A stretch of DNA of 64,000 bases from Chloroflexota bacterium (GCA_016210495.1 JACQUC010000268.1:1-64000), one strand, 5' to 3'. Shown: positions 44,963 through 53,745, counted from the stretch's first letter. Numbers and translations are program-made. Notes: generated by a model not told the origin, from the letters alone.

Positions 44963-46417
44963 ATGGCTTATAGAGATGTCAGAGAATGGATCGAGCAGGT
45001 CGATGCCGTCGGGGAGCTTACCAGGATCGAGGGTGCTCACTGGGACCTGGAGGCAAGCGCCGTGTGCGCCGTCTCGCCTCGGCCCGTGCTTTTCGACAGA
45101 TTCCCCGGCTACCCGCCGGGATTCAGACTCCTGGCGAGGAAGCTGGATGCGCAACAGTCGCGGAAAGTCTTCTTCATCACCGCCGGTTGGTCCAGCGAGG
45201 CGGAAGGCGTGGCCCTGACTAAAGCCTGGTTGGACCGCCTGCGGCAGTTCCGGCCCGTTCCTCCTGAAGAGGTGAGCGACGGGCCTATCCTGGAGAACGT
45301 CTTGACGGGCGACGACATCGATGTGCTCAGGTTCCCTGTGCCCCGAGGGTACGTGCTTGACGCCGGTCGCTATGTCGGCACCGGGCACTGCGTGATTGTC
45401 AAGGATCCGGATGATGGCCGGATCAACCTCGGTACCTACCGGATGCAGGTGCACGACAAGGCGAGCACGGGGATGTTCATCATTGAGGGACAAGACGGCC
45501 AGATGATCGTGGACAAGTACCACCAGCGCGGGCAGCCTTGTCCGATGGTGGCCGTCGTCGGCATCGACCCAGGCCTTTTTATGGCTTCCACCTACCGCAT
45601 TACACATATCGATGGGGCCGAGCTGGACTTCGCGGGCTGGCTCAAAGGTTGTCCGGAGCAGTTGGTGAAGGGAGAGTACACCGGCCTGCCAATGCCCGCC
45701 CGCGCCGAGATTGCCCTGGAAGGGGAGGTCTCGCCGGGCGACACCCGAACCGAAGCCCCGTTTGCCGAATGGACAGGATTCTGCCAGGCCACTAACGCGC
45801 CTGTGTTCCGTATCAAGGCCATCTACCATAGGAACGATCCCATCCTGACCGTCTCTCTAGGGAGAGAGGTTTATCCTCCCGGCAAGGGCGGAATCAGGGG
45901 AGGATTCACGGGCTCGGCCCTTGTCTGGGATCAAATGGAGAGGGCTGGAGTCAGAGGCATCAAGGGGGTCTCGTTCTCGCACGGTGGGCGCCTTATGGTT
46001 GTTTCGATCAAGAACTCCTACGCCGGGCACTCAAAGCAGGCAGGTCTCGTGGCTTCGCAGACCCACGCCGGGGGCCATTCCGGCGGCTACGTGATCGTCG
46101 TGGACGAGGACATCGACCCGTCAAACCTTAGCGACGTAATGTGGGCCATAATTATGAGAACCAATCCCGCTCGGGCCGTCCAGGTTCTGGAGCACTGCTG
46201 GGGCAGCCAGACGACCCTACAGGATCCCTCCCGCGTCCAGCCCGCGCCATACGCCATGCGGCCCGAAAAAGCCACGTACAACTCGTTTGCCATCATCGAC
46301 GCCTGCAAGCCCCTGGAATGGGATCCGTCCTGGCACCAGGAAGTCAGGATTAGCTCAGAGCTGAAACAGCAGGTGCTATCAAAGTGGGGCGACGTCCTGC
46401 GTGCCAGACCGGAGTGA
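44963..46417 (+). CDS. UbiD-family decarboxylase (UbiD-3)
   Basis: 484 residues from ATG 44963 behind TGGAGGTG. UbiD motifs: RIEGAHWDLEASAVCAVSPR, ENVLTGDDIDVLRFPVPRGY, NLGTYRMQVHDKASTGMFII (prFMN Arg kept), TEAPFAEWTGF (acid pair kept), GVSFSHGGRLMVVSIKNSYA, VVDEDIDPSNLSDVMWAI. More divergent from UbiD-1/2, with a longer insert near residue 420 (DPSRVQPAPYAMRPEKATYN) like classical phenolic-acid UbiDs. Its C-terminus (SSELKQQVLSKWGDVL) matches the detached relic at 28611. Confidence 0.94.
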   Translation: MAYRDVREWIEQVDAVGELTRIEGAHWDLEASAVCAVSPRPVLFDRFPGYPPGFRLLARKLDAQQSRKVFFITAGWSSEAEGVALTKAWLDRLRQFRPVPPEEVSDGPILENVLTGDDIDVLRFPVPRGYVLDAGRYVGTGHCVIVKDPDDGRINLGTYRMQVHDKASTGMFIIEGQDGQMIVDKYHQRGQPCPMVAVVGIDPGLFMASTYRITHIDGAELDFAGWLKGCPEQLVKGEYTGLPMPARAEIALEGEVSPGDTRTEAPFAEWTGFCQATNAPVFRIKAIYHRNDPILTVSLGREVYPPGKGGIRGGFTGSALVWDQMERAGVRGIKGVSFSHGGRLMVVSIKNSYAGHSKQAGLVASQTHAGGHSGGYVIVVDEDIDPSNLSDVMWAIIMRTNPARAVQVLEHCWGSQTTLQDPSRVQPAPYAMRPEKATYNSFAIIDACKPLEWDPSWHQEVRISSELKQQVLSKWGDVLRARPE

Positions 46418-46453
46418 CCCGTATGGTTCGCCGCCGCCGACGCACGACCGTCT

Positions 46454-46777
46454 GTAGAGACGACCCGGCGGGTCGTCTCACAGGGATCACGTTAAGGCCA
46501 ACGCCGATTTGGGGGGACACCGGCTGAAGACGCAGTTAGCGTAGGGGCGAACGGCGTTCGCCCGCGACGTTGGTGTGCAGATGTGAGAAAATCGGCGTGT
46601 ACACCGATGATGGAGCGTCGGGCCAATGTCTTTCACGCTGGACAGGTGTCTCGGTCGGATCGAGAGACGGGTTCGGGCGAACGCCGTTCGCCCCTACGAT
46701 ATGGTGGTCGAACGCCTATGGGCATAAGGGTTGGTAAGGCTGATAGCTACGAGACGACCCGCCCGGGTCGTCTCTGC
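46454..46777. repeat. Nested palindromic element C
   Basis: Outer ends: hairpin GAGACGACCCGGCGGGTCGT at 46458-46477 (within GTAG...TCTC) and its inverse at 46751-46774. Inner ends: GGGCGAACG/CGTTCGCCC hairpin at 46541-46563 and its exact inverse at 46675-46697, the same as in element B. The inner 111 bases resemble element B (GTTGG, GCAGATGTGAGAAA, AATCGGCGT, ACACCGAT). It fills most of the gap between UbiD-3 and SBP-5, and no gene is seen inside. Confidence 0.8.
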
Positions 46778-46814
46778 CGGAGGAAAGCCAGCCTAAGCGA
46801 TGCAGATTTGTAGC

Positions 46815-46834
46815 GGCGGACACGGACGTCCGCC
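46815..46834. repeat. Short hairpin upstream of SBP-5
   Basis: GGCGGAC (46815-46821) / GTCCGCC (46828-46834), preceded by GTAGC. It lies in the leader of SBP-5 and shares its stem with the hairpin at 44868. Confidence 0.6.
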
Positions 46835-46892
46835 AGGGGCGCGGGGCCGAGGCAGTCCCGCGTCAACGATGTTGAATGTTGGAGGTAGAAAC

Positions 46893-48107
46893 GTGAAATC
46901 GCCTAGTATCTCGAGGCGGCGCTACCGCGCCGTCAGCGCCATTATCCCGACGGTGGCAATCCTGCTCTTGCTCGCAGCCTGCGCCCCCGCGGCGGCGCCA
47001 CAGCCGGCGGCCACGGCAACCCCCGCGGCGCCACAGCCGGCGGCTACGGCAGTCCCTGCAGCGGCGCCCAAGGCACCGGTTGCCACTCCCACCGCGGTCA
47101 GCGCCGCTCCGGCGCCGAAAGCTATCAGCCCTGCCCTGGCCCAGGTCATTGAAGGGGCTAAGAAGGAGGGTAGGGTAACCGTCCAGTTGCAGTCGGGCGT
47201 CGAAGCCAAGCTTGTTAGGGAAGGGATCAAGAAGAAGTACGGGGTGGACTTGCAGATCGAGTCCCAGCCCAGCGCCAGCTACCCGGCCGCGCTGGCCAAG
47301 GCCCTAGCTGAGCAGAAAGCCGGTGCGGTGCCCAGCTATGATGTGTTGCCGCTGTCCGACACGACCTCGGTTGAAGCCGCCCGGGCCAACCTCGCCGAGA
47401 AGGTAGATTGGGAGCCCCTGCTGGCCCAAGGTACTCCTCGCGAAATGATCCAACTGGACGGCTATGGTGTCTCGGTGTTCAATAATCACGTCGGCATGGT
47501 CTACAACCCCAAAGTGGTTCCGCCTGCCGAGTCGCCGAAGTCTTTCACCGATTTGGGCAACCCAAAGTGGCGTGGCAAGATCGCCGCGTTCAACTACGCA
47601 AACCAGTATCTGCTCTACGCCTTTGTGAGAGGCGTCGATCGAACCCTCGCCGAGTTCCGGGCATTTATGAAGAACAGCCCTCCTATGGAGGTGTATGCTA
47701 ACGGCGCCACGCGGTATATGTCCGGCGAATACCCGATTATCTTCTCTACCTCGACCTACTACCTGGAAGCCCAGAAGGCAGGCGTGCCGGCGGAGTGGGC
47801 CTCGCTTGACGTATCCTGGGTGACCACGGCCATGTTTCACGCAATCAAGGGAGCCAAGAACCCGAATGCGGCCAAGCTCTTCATCGTGTTCCTGGCCAGT
47901 CCGGAAGGGCACAAGATCTACAACGACTCGGGTCGAGGCAGCATGTTCTATCCCGGCAGCGTCGAGTTCAAGATCAACGAGTTGGACGTGAAGGCAGGCC
48001 TGCCGATCTACGTTCCCATCAAATGGCCGGGCGCGATGGATTTCTATTTGTCCGAGAAGGGGCAACAGGCAATGGACGAAATCTCACGAATTATGAAAGG
48101 GGAATAG
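46893..48107 (+). CDS. Lipoprotein solute-binding protein, type B (SBP-5)
   Basis: 404 residues from GTG 46893, chosen because GGAGG lies seven bases before it; an ATG at 46869 has no SD. Lipobox LAAC (Cys30), a repeated APQPAATA linker, then LAQVIEGAKKEGRVTVQLQS, IKKKYGVDLQIESQPSASYP, VLPLSDTTSVEAARAN, FNNHVGMVYNPKVVPP, KIYNDSGRGSMFYPG. Closest to SBP-4. It follows element C and is followed after 66 bases by SBP-6, the only place where a type B and a type A binder are adjacent. Confidence 0.93.
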   Translation: MKSPSISRRRYRAVSAIIPTVAILLLLAACAPAAAPQPAATATPAAPQPAATAVPAAAPKAPVATPTAVSAAPAPKAISPALAQVIEGAKKEGRVTVQLQSGVEAKLVREGIKKKYGVDLQIESQPSASYPAALAKALAEQKAGAVPSYDVLPLSDTTSVEAARANLAEKVDWEPLLAQGTPREMIQLDGYGVSVFNNHVGMVYNPKVVPPAESPKSFTDLGNPKWRGKIAAFNYANQYLLYAFVRGVDRTLAEFRAFMKNSPPMEVYANGATRYMSGEYPIIFSTSTYYLEAQKAGVPAEWASLDVSWVTTAMFHAIKGAKNPNAAKLFIVFLASPEGHKIYNDSGRGSMFYPGSVEFKINELDVKAGLPIYVPIKWPGAMDFYLSEKGQQAMDEISRIMKGE

Positions 48108-48173
48108 GAGCGAGGGAGAGATGATTGGCTCTTCGTGTGCGCCAGCGGATTATTCTTGAACGGAGGGGGAAGA

Positions 48174-49391
48174 ATGAACGCAATGTGCAGGATGTCCAAA
48201 ACGCGTTTCCTTTCGACCAGTGGCCTATTAGTCACCGTGCTGGCTGCGCTGCTCGCGGCGTGTGCCCCTGCCGCGGCACCCACGCCTGTACCAACGGCGC
48301 CGCCCTCGAAGCCGCCGGCCGCGACCGCGGCAACTCCCGCGGTGCCCCAGCCTACCCCGGCTCCAAAGCCGGCTCCTGTCTCAACCCCGGTGCCTACGAC
48401 CTCGCCGCTGTCTCAGATCGTCGACGCAGCCAGGAAAGAGGGCCGGGTGTCCTTGACCCTGTCCTCCGAGCTAGCGGGCAAGGGAATCGAGCGCCTCAAG
48501 AGGGATATCGGCGCGAAGTACGGCGTGGACTTGCAGATCGATTACCAGCCTGTGGGAAGCTATTCGGCCAGGCTCCCTCAGGCTATCGCGGAGTACAAGG
48601 CAGGAGCCACGCCCAGTTTTGACCTTATGGTCTCCTCCGACCTCTTGATCGGCCAGGCTATCGACGCGGGCATCGTGGAAAAGGTGGACTGGAAGCCGTT
48701 GCTGGCCCCTGGGACCGCGCCTGAAGCGATACAGTGGGATGGCCACGCCTTGACCACGCACACCGGACACATCGGCATGATATTCAACCCGAACGTGGTC
48801 CGTTCCGAGGACGCCCCGAAGTCCCTGGGGGACCTCGGCGACCAAAAATGGAAGGGGAAGATCATGGGCCTGTCGGCCCCGACTAGCTATCTAAGCTGGG
48901 CCGTCGTCAAAGGTGTCGACAAAACACTGGCCGACGTCCGCGCCATGATGAAGAACGACCCGGTGATAGATATTTACGCGCGCACTTTCACGCGTTACTC
49001 GACGGGAGAGTATCCTATTAGCCTGATCTCTTCAAGCTACTACGGAGGTGCCCGCGAAAAGAGCATTCCGGTGGGATGGCGGTCTCTCGATATGTCGTAT
49101 GTCTCGGTCCACGCGGTGTTGCTCCTGAAGCGAGCTGCACACCCCAGCGCGGCAAAACTGGTGGCCGCTTTCCTTGCCGGTCCGGATGGCCACAAATTTA
49201 TGGTCCAGGAGGCGAACAGCGGCACCATTTTCTATCCCAACAACCACGAGCAAGACATCCATCAGCAAGACCTGAAGGCTGGACTGCCTGTCTACACTCC
49301 ACAGCAATGGCCGGGAGCAAAGGATTTCCTCTCGTCAGACAGGGCCAAGCAAGTGGAGGCGGAAATCGGCCGCATACTGAAGGGCGAGTAG
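48174..49391 (+). CDS. Lipoprotein solute-binding protein, type A (SBP-6)
   Basis: 405 residues from ATG 48174 (CGGAGGGGG upstream). Lipobox LAAC (Cys30), Pro/Ala linker to about 90, then SQIVDAARKEGRVSLTLSSE, GIERLKRDIGAKYGVDLQID, YQPVGSYSARLPQAIAEYKA, HTGHIGMIFNPNVV, KWKGKIMGLSAPTSYLSWAV, NNHEQDIHQQDLKAGLPVYT. Type A; it pairs with SBP-2 over its whole length. Followed after 10 bases by M24-3. Confidence 0.93.
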   Translation: MNAMCRMSKTRFLSTSGLLVTVLAALLAACAPAAAPTPVPTAPPSKPPAATAATPAVPQPTPAPKPAPVSTPVPTTSPLSQIVDAARKEGRVSLTLSSELAGKGIERLKRDIGAKYGVDLQIDYQPVGSYSARLPQAIAEYKAGATPSFDLMVSSDLLIGQAIDAGIVEKVDWKPLLAPGTAPEAIQWDGHALTTHTGHIGMIFNPNVVRSEDAPKSLGDLGDQKWKGKIMGLSAPTSYLSWAVVKGVDKTLADVRAMMKNDPVIDIYARTFTRYSTGEYPISLISSSYYGGAREKSIPVGWRSLDMSYVSVHAVLLLKRAAHPSAAKLVAAFLAGPDGHKFMVQEANSGTIFYPNNHEQDIHQQDLKAGLPVYTPQQWPGAKDFLSSDRAKQVEAEIGRILKGE

Positions 49392-49401
49392 GAGGTCAAG
49401 C

Positions 49402-50661
49402 ATGCATGCAGAAAATCGACCCGAAGATTGGTATCCCACCCTTTCACTCGCCGAGCGCGACTGGCGCTGGACGAGGGTCAGGGACTTCATGACAAATCGG
49501 GCGCTGGATTGCCTGCTCATAGCTGGCCTGGCGAGCAAGGATCAGTTGCAGCAGTACGTGACCAACGACCATAGCGACGGGTACGTCATCTTTCCTTCTA
49601 AGGGTGAGCCGGTCATGCTCGTGTGGACCGCCTCCCGGGTTACCTCGCATCTCGACGCGGCCTCGAAAGGGGAGATACCGTGGGTGACCGACTCAAGAGT
49701 TGGGTCGAACGCTGCCACGGTAGTCAAGGTGATCCTTGAAAAAGGCCACGATCGCGCGACCATCGGCGTCGTCGGCCTTGGGGGACTGGGCGCGCGCCAA
49801 ACGGAGGGATGGATCCCGTACCGGGCGTGGGCGACGGTCCTCGAGGAGCTACCCGGCGCCAAGTTCATAGATGTCACCGAGGGCTTTTCGGAAGTGACCT
49901 TTGTCAAGAGCGAGGAGTCCTTGAAGGTCATTCGGCGGGCCGCTGAAGTGGGTGACCTGGCGGGTGAGGCCTTGCTGCACGTCACCCGCGCCGGCGTCAG
50001 GGAGAGCGACATCGCTGCCGCCGTTATGCAGGTGCTGTACAGGGAGGCCGCCGCCGGCGAACGGGCCTACATCATCCTCCACTCGGGTCCGCACAACCCC
50101 AGTTGGGGCCCACCGCTATGGCTGGTCCGGCCACAGCGACCTCGCGTTATCGAGGAGGGAGATATCGTCCAGGCGGAGATCTTTCCCTCCTTCGGCAGGC
50201 TCGAGGTTCAGTTGCAGATGTCCATCGCCGTCAGGCCCGTCAGTTCGATCAACGAGCAGTGCGCTCGCGTCGCCAGACAGTCGTATGAGGAGGGGCTCAA
50301 AGCCCTGCGACCCGGAATTGCGTTCGCCGAGGTGGTCGATGCGATGGCCAGGCCCCTGGCCGCTGCCGGCGCCTGGAATCTGACGCCTTTGATTCACAGT
50401 TTGAGCCCGATGCTTGCCATCGGTGGCAGAGGGGTGGGCCTGGAACAGTTGCCTGGAATCGACGGTTACAAAGGAATGCACTCTCTTTCGATTACCAGAC
50501 CTACGAGGGGGGATATGCTTGTCGAGCCGAACACGTTGTACGAGCTTGAGCCGAACGTTTGCCTCGGCAGCCATAGAGTCAACATCGGCGGCACCGTGAT
50601 CGTGACGGGAGAGGGCATCGAGGAGCTGAACAAGATCTCTGCGCGGATGCACGTAGTTTGA
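49402..50661 (+). CDS. M24-family (creatinase-like) hydrolase, metal site altered (M24-3)
   Basis: 419 residues from ATG 49402 with AGGAGG six bases upstream. Closest to M24-2 (TLSLAERDWRWTRVRDFMTN, QQYVTNDHSDGYVIFPSKGE, FVKSEESLKVIRRAAEVGDL, LHSGPHNPSWGPPLWLV, GDIVQAEIFPSFGRLEVQLQ, LYELEPNVCLGSHRVNIGGT). The metal positions again read Glu, Gln and Gly instead of Asp, Asp and Glu. In the same unit as SBP-6; cytoplasmic, no signal peptide. Confidence 0.9.
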   Translation: MHAENRPEDWYPTLSLAERDWRWTRVRDFMTNRALDCLLIAGLASKDQLQQYVTNDHSDGYVIFPSKGEPVMLVWTASRVTSHLDAASKGEIPWVTDSRVGSNAATVVKVILEKGHDRATIGVVGLGGLGARQTEGWIPYRAWATVLEELPGAKFIDVTEGFSEVTFVKSEESLKVIRRAAEVGDLAGEALLHVTRAGVRESDIAAAVMQVLYREAAAGERAYIILHSGPHNPSWGPPLWLVRPQRPRVIEEGDIVQAEIFPSFGRLEVQLQMSIAVRPVSSINEQCARVARQSYEEGLKALRPGIAFAEVVDAMARPLAAAGAWNLTPLIHSLSPMLAIGGRGVGLEQLPGIDGYKGMHSLSITRPTRGDMLVEPNTLYELEPNVCLGSHRVNIGGTVIVTGEGIEELNKISARMHVV

Positions 50662-50740
50662 GGCCAAGCATCTTTCGATGTGCCCCAAGATTGTGGGCAC
50701 CGAGGTGGGGTGGAAATCGCGGCCCTGAAGGGACCGCTCC

Positions 50741-50766
50741 TCCGAAGGAGTCCGGAGTCCTTCGGA
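50741..50766. repeat. Hairpin between M24-3 and the molybdoenzyme gene
   Basis: TCCGAAGGA (50741-50749) / TCCTTCGGA (50758-50766), 8-base loop, no T-run. The gap 50662-50870 holds nothing else that I recognise. Confidence 0.65.
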
Positions 50767-50870
50767 CAGGCCGCTTGGCGGAATCTGCTGCCGGTTTGCA
50801 GCCTGAAGCGGTTGCTTTAGCGCCGCGACGCCAGTATTACCCAGAGATCTCCTAGCCAGAGTAATTCAGG

Positions 50871-53690
50871 TTGAACACGAAGCTCACAACGATCCGCCTC
50901 ACGATCAACGGCTCTCCTACCATCGCCGAGGTACCCGGCGACCTCACCTTGCTGCGCTTCTTGCGCGACGAGCTCCACCTGACAGGAACCAAGAACGGCT
51001 GCTCGCAGGGCGATTGCTGGGCCTGCACCGTGCTGATCGACGGCGTGCCCACGCGAGCCTGCCTGACCAAGGCTTCGTGCCTGGATGGCAAGACCATCCA
51101 AACCATCGAGAGCCTCGCTCGCGACGGCACGTTGCACCCTCTCCAGCGGGCCTTCGTCGACTACGGCGCCGTGCAATGTGGCTTCTGTACCCCGGGTATG
51201 ATTGTGCACGCTAAGTCTTTGCTCGACAGAAACCCCAGTCCGTCGGCGGAGGAAATAGTCTCCTCGATGGGCGATCACCTCTGCCGCTGCACCGGCTACG
51301 TGAGTATTGTCGAGGCGGTGCAGAGCGCCGCGAGGGTGCTGCGAGGCGCAAGGGCGCCGGAGGACGACTCCTATCGCGGCAAGGCCTACGGAGAGCAGAT
51401 TCTTGGCGCCCCTATCCACGACAAGGATGGAGCGGCCAGGGTCACCGGGCAGTTGAAGTTTGCGGACGATCTCTACTTCGAGGGCATGCTCTGGGGAAAG
51501 ATCCTTTTCGCCGGCCTGCCACACGCGGAAATCCTCTCGATAGATACCTCCGAGGCGGAGGCGATGGCGGGCGTTCGCGCTGTCCTCACCGCCGGGGACG
51601 TACGAGGGCCCAACCTTCTCGGGCAGTTCCCGCCTGATCGCCCGGTGCTTTGCAAGGACAAAGTGAGGCTGCTCGGGGATATGGTGGCGGCGGTGTTTGC
51701 TGATACCCTCAAGCAGGCCGAGCGGGCCGTCCGAAAAATCAGGGTCGAGTATCGCCCACTCGAGGTGATCAGCTCACCACAACGGGCGCTGGAGTCCGAT
51801 GCACCTCTGATCCACGCTCGCGGCAACCTGTTGAAGCACGCGACCATCAGAAGAGGAGACATCGCCAATGCCTTCGGCGCATCCAACGTGATTGTGGAAG
51901 GCCACTACGAGACGCAGTTCGTCGAGCACGCCTACCTGGAGCCCGAGGCGGGCGTGGCGCGACCGACTCCCGACGGAGGCGTCGAGGTCTACTTCCCCAC
52001 GCAGATGCCCTTCAACGCCCGCGCTGCCATTGCCAGAAACCTGGCGCTGCCCGAGGAAAAGGTGCGGCTGATCTCCACTCCGCTCGGCGGCGGATTTGGC
52101 GGTAAGATTGACATAACGTTGGAGGTCCTTCTTGCGCTCGGAGCGCTGCGTACGGGGCGTCCGGTCAAGATGACCCTGACCCGCGCCGAGTCGCTGCGCA
52201 CCAGCGGCAAGCGGCATCCTTACTCGATGGACTACAAGATCGGCGCACGTAAGGACGGTAGGTTGATGGCTCTTCAGGCCAGGGTGGTCGAGGACGCTGG
52301 CGGCTACGCCGGACTCAGCGCCGCGATTCTCGAACAGGCGCTAGTGTTTGCGGGAGGCCCCTACCGCTGGGCGAGCGTCCTCGTCGAAGGCTACGCGGCG
52401 AACACCAACAACCCCTCCGGAACGGCTTTCCGGGGTTTTGGCATCAACCAGGTCAACTTCGCGCTGGAATCGACCCTGGACGAGCTTGCACGTAAGCTTG
52501 GGATGGATCCGATTGAGTTGCGGCTGAAGAACGCGCTCAGGAACGGCAACCTCACCATCACTGGTGAGAAGCTCAAACGAGGGGTAGCCATCGGGGCTGT
52601 TCTGCGGGAGGCACGAAAAGCCCTAGCCGAGATGCGACCGATCCGGAGCGACAAGAGAATCGGTATCGGCGTCGCCGCCGGTCACAAGAATATCGCCAGC
52701 GGTCGGGGCGAGGTCAACACGGGCGGCGCTATCGTGGAGCTCCTGGAGAACGGCGAGCTGCTGGTGCGCTCGTCGGCGGTAGATATGGGCCAGGGCACGC
52801 GCACGGTTCTGGGGCAGATAGCCGCCGCGGCGACGGGCGTTGCCTACGACAGGATCGGCATCATAACCGGAGACACCGGCCTTGTCCCGCCGGGCAGCGG
52901 GGCGGTTGCCCAGCGACAAACCGTGGTGCACGGCAATGCCGTGCTCAGGGCGGCGAGTAAGTTCAGGGAAGCCCTTCAGACCTACGTCGCGCAGCAGTGT
53001 GGCATCGCCGCTGAGCGAGTCGGCATCGCGGGAGACTACGTCGTCGACACAGGCGCGGGCGGCCGCGTCCTGCTGAGCCTCGACGAGCTAGCTAGATTGA
53101 CGGCGTCGGAGGGCGAAGTGCTGCGCGCGGAGGCTCGCTACGACGGACCCCGTACGTATCCCATCAAGGGCGACGAGGAATCCGTCTATGTCAAATTCCG
53201 TGGTGCCACGTTCGACGCTCCAAAGGACGACTATCGCAATTATATCGACTACAACTACCAGGCGCAGGTCGCGGTTGTCGAGGTGGACGAGGCCACGGGA
53301 GAGGTCAGGCTACGTCGGATAATCTCGAGCCACGAGGTTGGTCGTGCCCTCAATCGCCAGAAGATAAAGGGCCAGTTAGAGGGCGCCGCGGTGATGGGCA
53401 TGGGCTACGCCCTCAGCGAGGAGTTCGTCGTCGTAAACGGGCTCTATCGCACCGTGACCCTGAAGAAGTGTGGCGTGCCGTCCATGCGCCAGACACCGGT
53501 AGTTGTGCTTCGCATAGTCGAGGACCCGACCAGCGAAGGTCCCTTCGGCGCCAAAGCGGTCTCCGAGGTGGCGATGGTGCCCACGGCGGCAGCCATCGCC
53601 AACGCCATCTACGACGCCGTCGGTGTGCGCGTAACCACGCTGCCGGCTACGAGGGAGAAGGTGCTGCGCGGGCTCTCTCGATCAGGTTAA
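50871..53690 (+). CDS. Fused xanthine-dehydrogenase-type molybdoenzyme (2Fe-2S + Mo subunits)
   Basis: 939 residues from TTG 50871; no better start exists and the N-terminus TTIRLTINGSPTIAEVPGDL matches the family. Residues 1-155 are the small subunit: ferredoxin cluster C44/C49/C52/C64 and the second cluster C103/C106/C138/C140 (CGFCTPGM, CRCTGY). Residues 175-935 are the molybdenum subunit (GAARVTGQLKFADDL, LGGGFGGKIDITLEV, TAFRGFGINQVNFALESTLD, AVDMGQGTRTVLGQIAAAA, EGPFGAKAVSEVAMVP with the catalytic-type Glu). The FAD subunit is absent from the polypeptide and its surroundings. Likely hydroxylates an N-heterocycle or aldehyde. Confidence 0.93.
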   Translation: MNTKLTTIRLTINGSPTIAEVPGDLTLLRFLRDELHLTGTKNGCSQGDCWACTVLIDGVPTRACLTKASCLDGKTIQTIESLARDGTLHPLQRAFVDYGAVQCGFCTPGMIVHAKSLLDRNPSPSAEEIVSSMGDHLCRCTGYVSIVEAVQSAARVLRGARAPEDDSYRGKAYGEQILGAPIHDKDGAARVTGQLKFADDLYFEGMLWGKILFAGLPHAEILSIDTSEAEAMAGVRAVLTAGDVRGPNLLGQFPPDRPVLCKDKVRLLGDMVAAVFADTLKQAERAVRKIRVEYRPLEVISSPQRALESDAPLIHARGNLLKHATIRRGDIANAFGASNVIVEGHYETQFVEHAYLEPEAGVARPTPDGGVEVYFPTQMPFNARAAIARNLALPEEKVRLISTPLGGGFGGKIDITLEVLLALGALRTGRPVKMTLTRAESLRTSGKRHPYSMDYKIGARKDGRLMALQARVVEDAGGYAGLSAAILEQALVFAGGPYRWASVLVEGYAANTNNPSGTAFRGFGINQVNFALESTLDELARKLGMDPIELRLKNALRNGNLTITGEKLKRGVAIGAVLREARKALAEMRPIRSDKRIGIGVAAGHKNIASGRGEVNTGGAIVELLENGELLVRSSAVDMGQGTRTVLGQIAAAATGVAYDRIGIITGDTGLVPPGSGAVAQRQTVVHGNAVLRAASKFREALQTYVAQQCGIAAERVGIAGDYVVDTGAGGRVLLSLDELARLTASEGEVLRAEARYDGPRTYPIKGDEESVYVKFRGATFDAPKDDYRNYIDYNYQAQVAVVEVDEATGEVRLRRIISSHEVGRALNRQKIKGQLEGAAVMGMGYALSEEFVVVNGLYRTVTLKKCGVPSMRQTPVVVLRIVEDPTSEGPFGAKAVSEVAMVPTAAAIANAIYDAVGVRVTTLPATREKVLRGLSRSG

Positions 53691-53716
53691 GCTACGGTGG
53701 CCAGACCTCAGCCGCC

Positions 53717-53745
53717 TTGATTGTCCCTGGGCGATTTGGTATGCT
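53717..53745 (+). promoter_or_regulatory. Promoter of the 53.8-kb VapBC module
   Basis: TTGATT (53717-53722), 17-base spacer, TATGCT (53740-53745); leader about 22 bases to ATG 53775, with GGGAG as SD. Confidence 0.75.

Noticed and set aside
31386..50661. Annotating the three M24 proteins as Xaa-Pro aminopeptidases
   Set aside because: Three of the five metal-ligand positions are substituted in the same way in all three paralogs.
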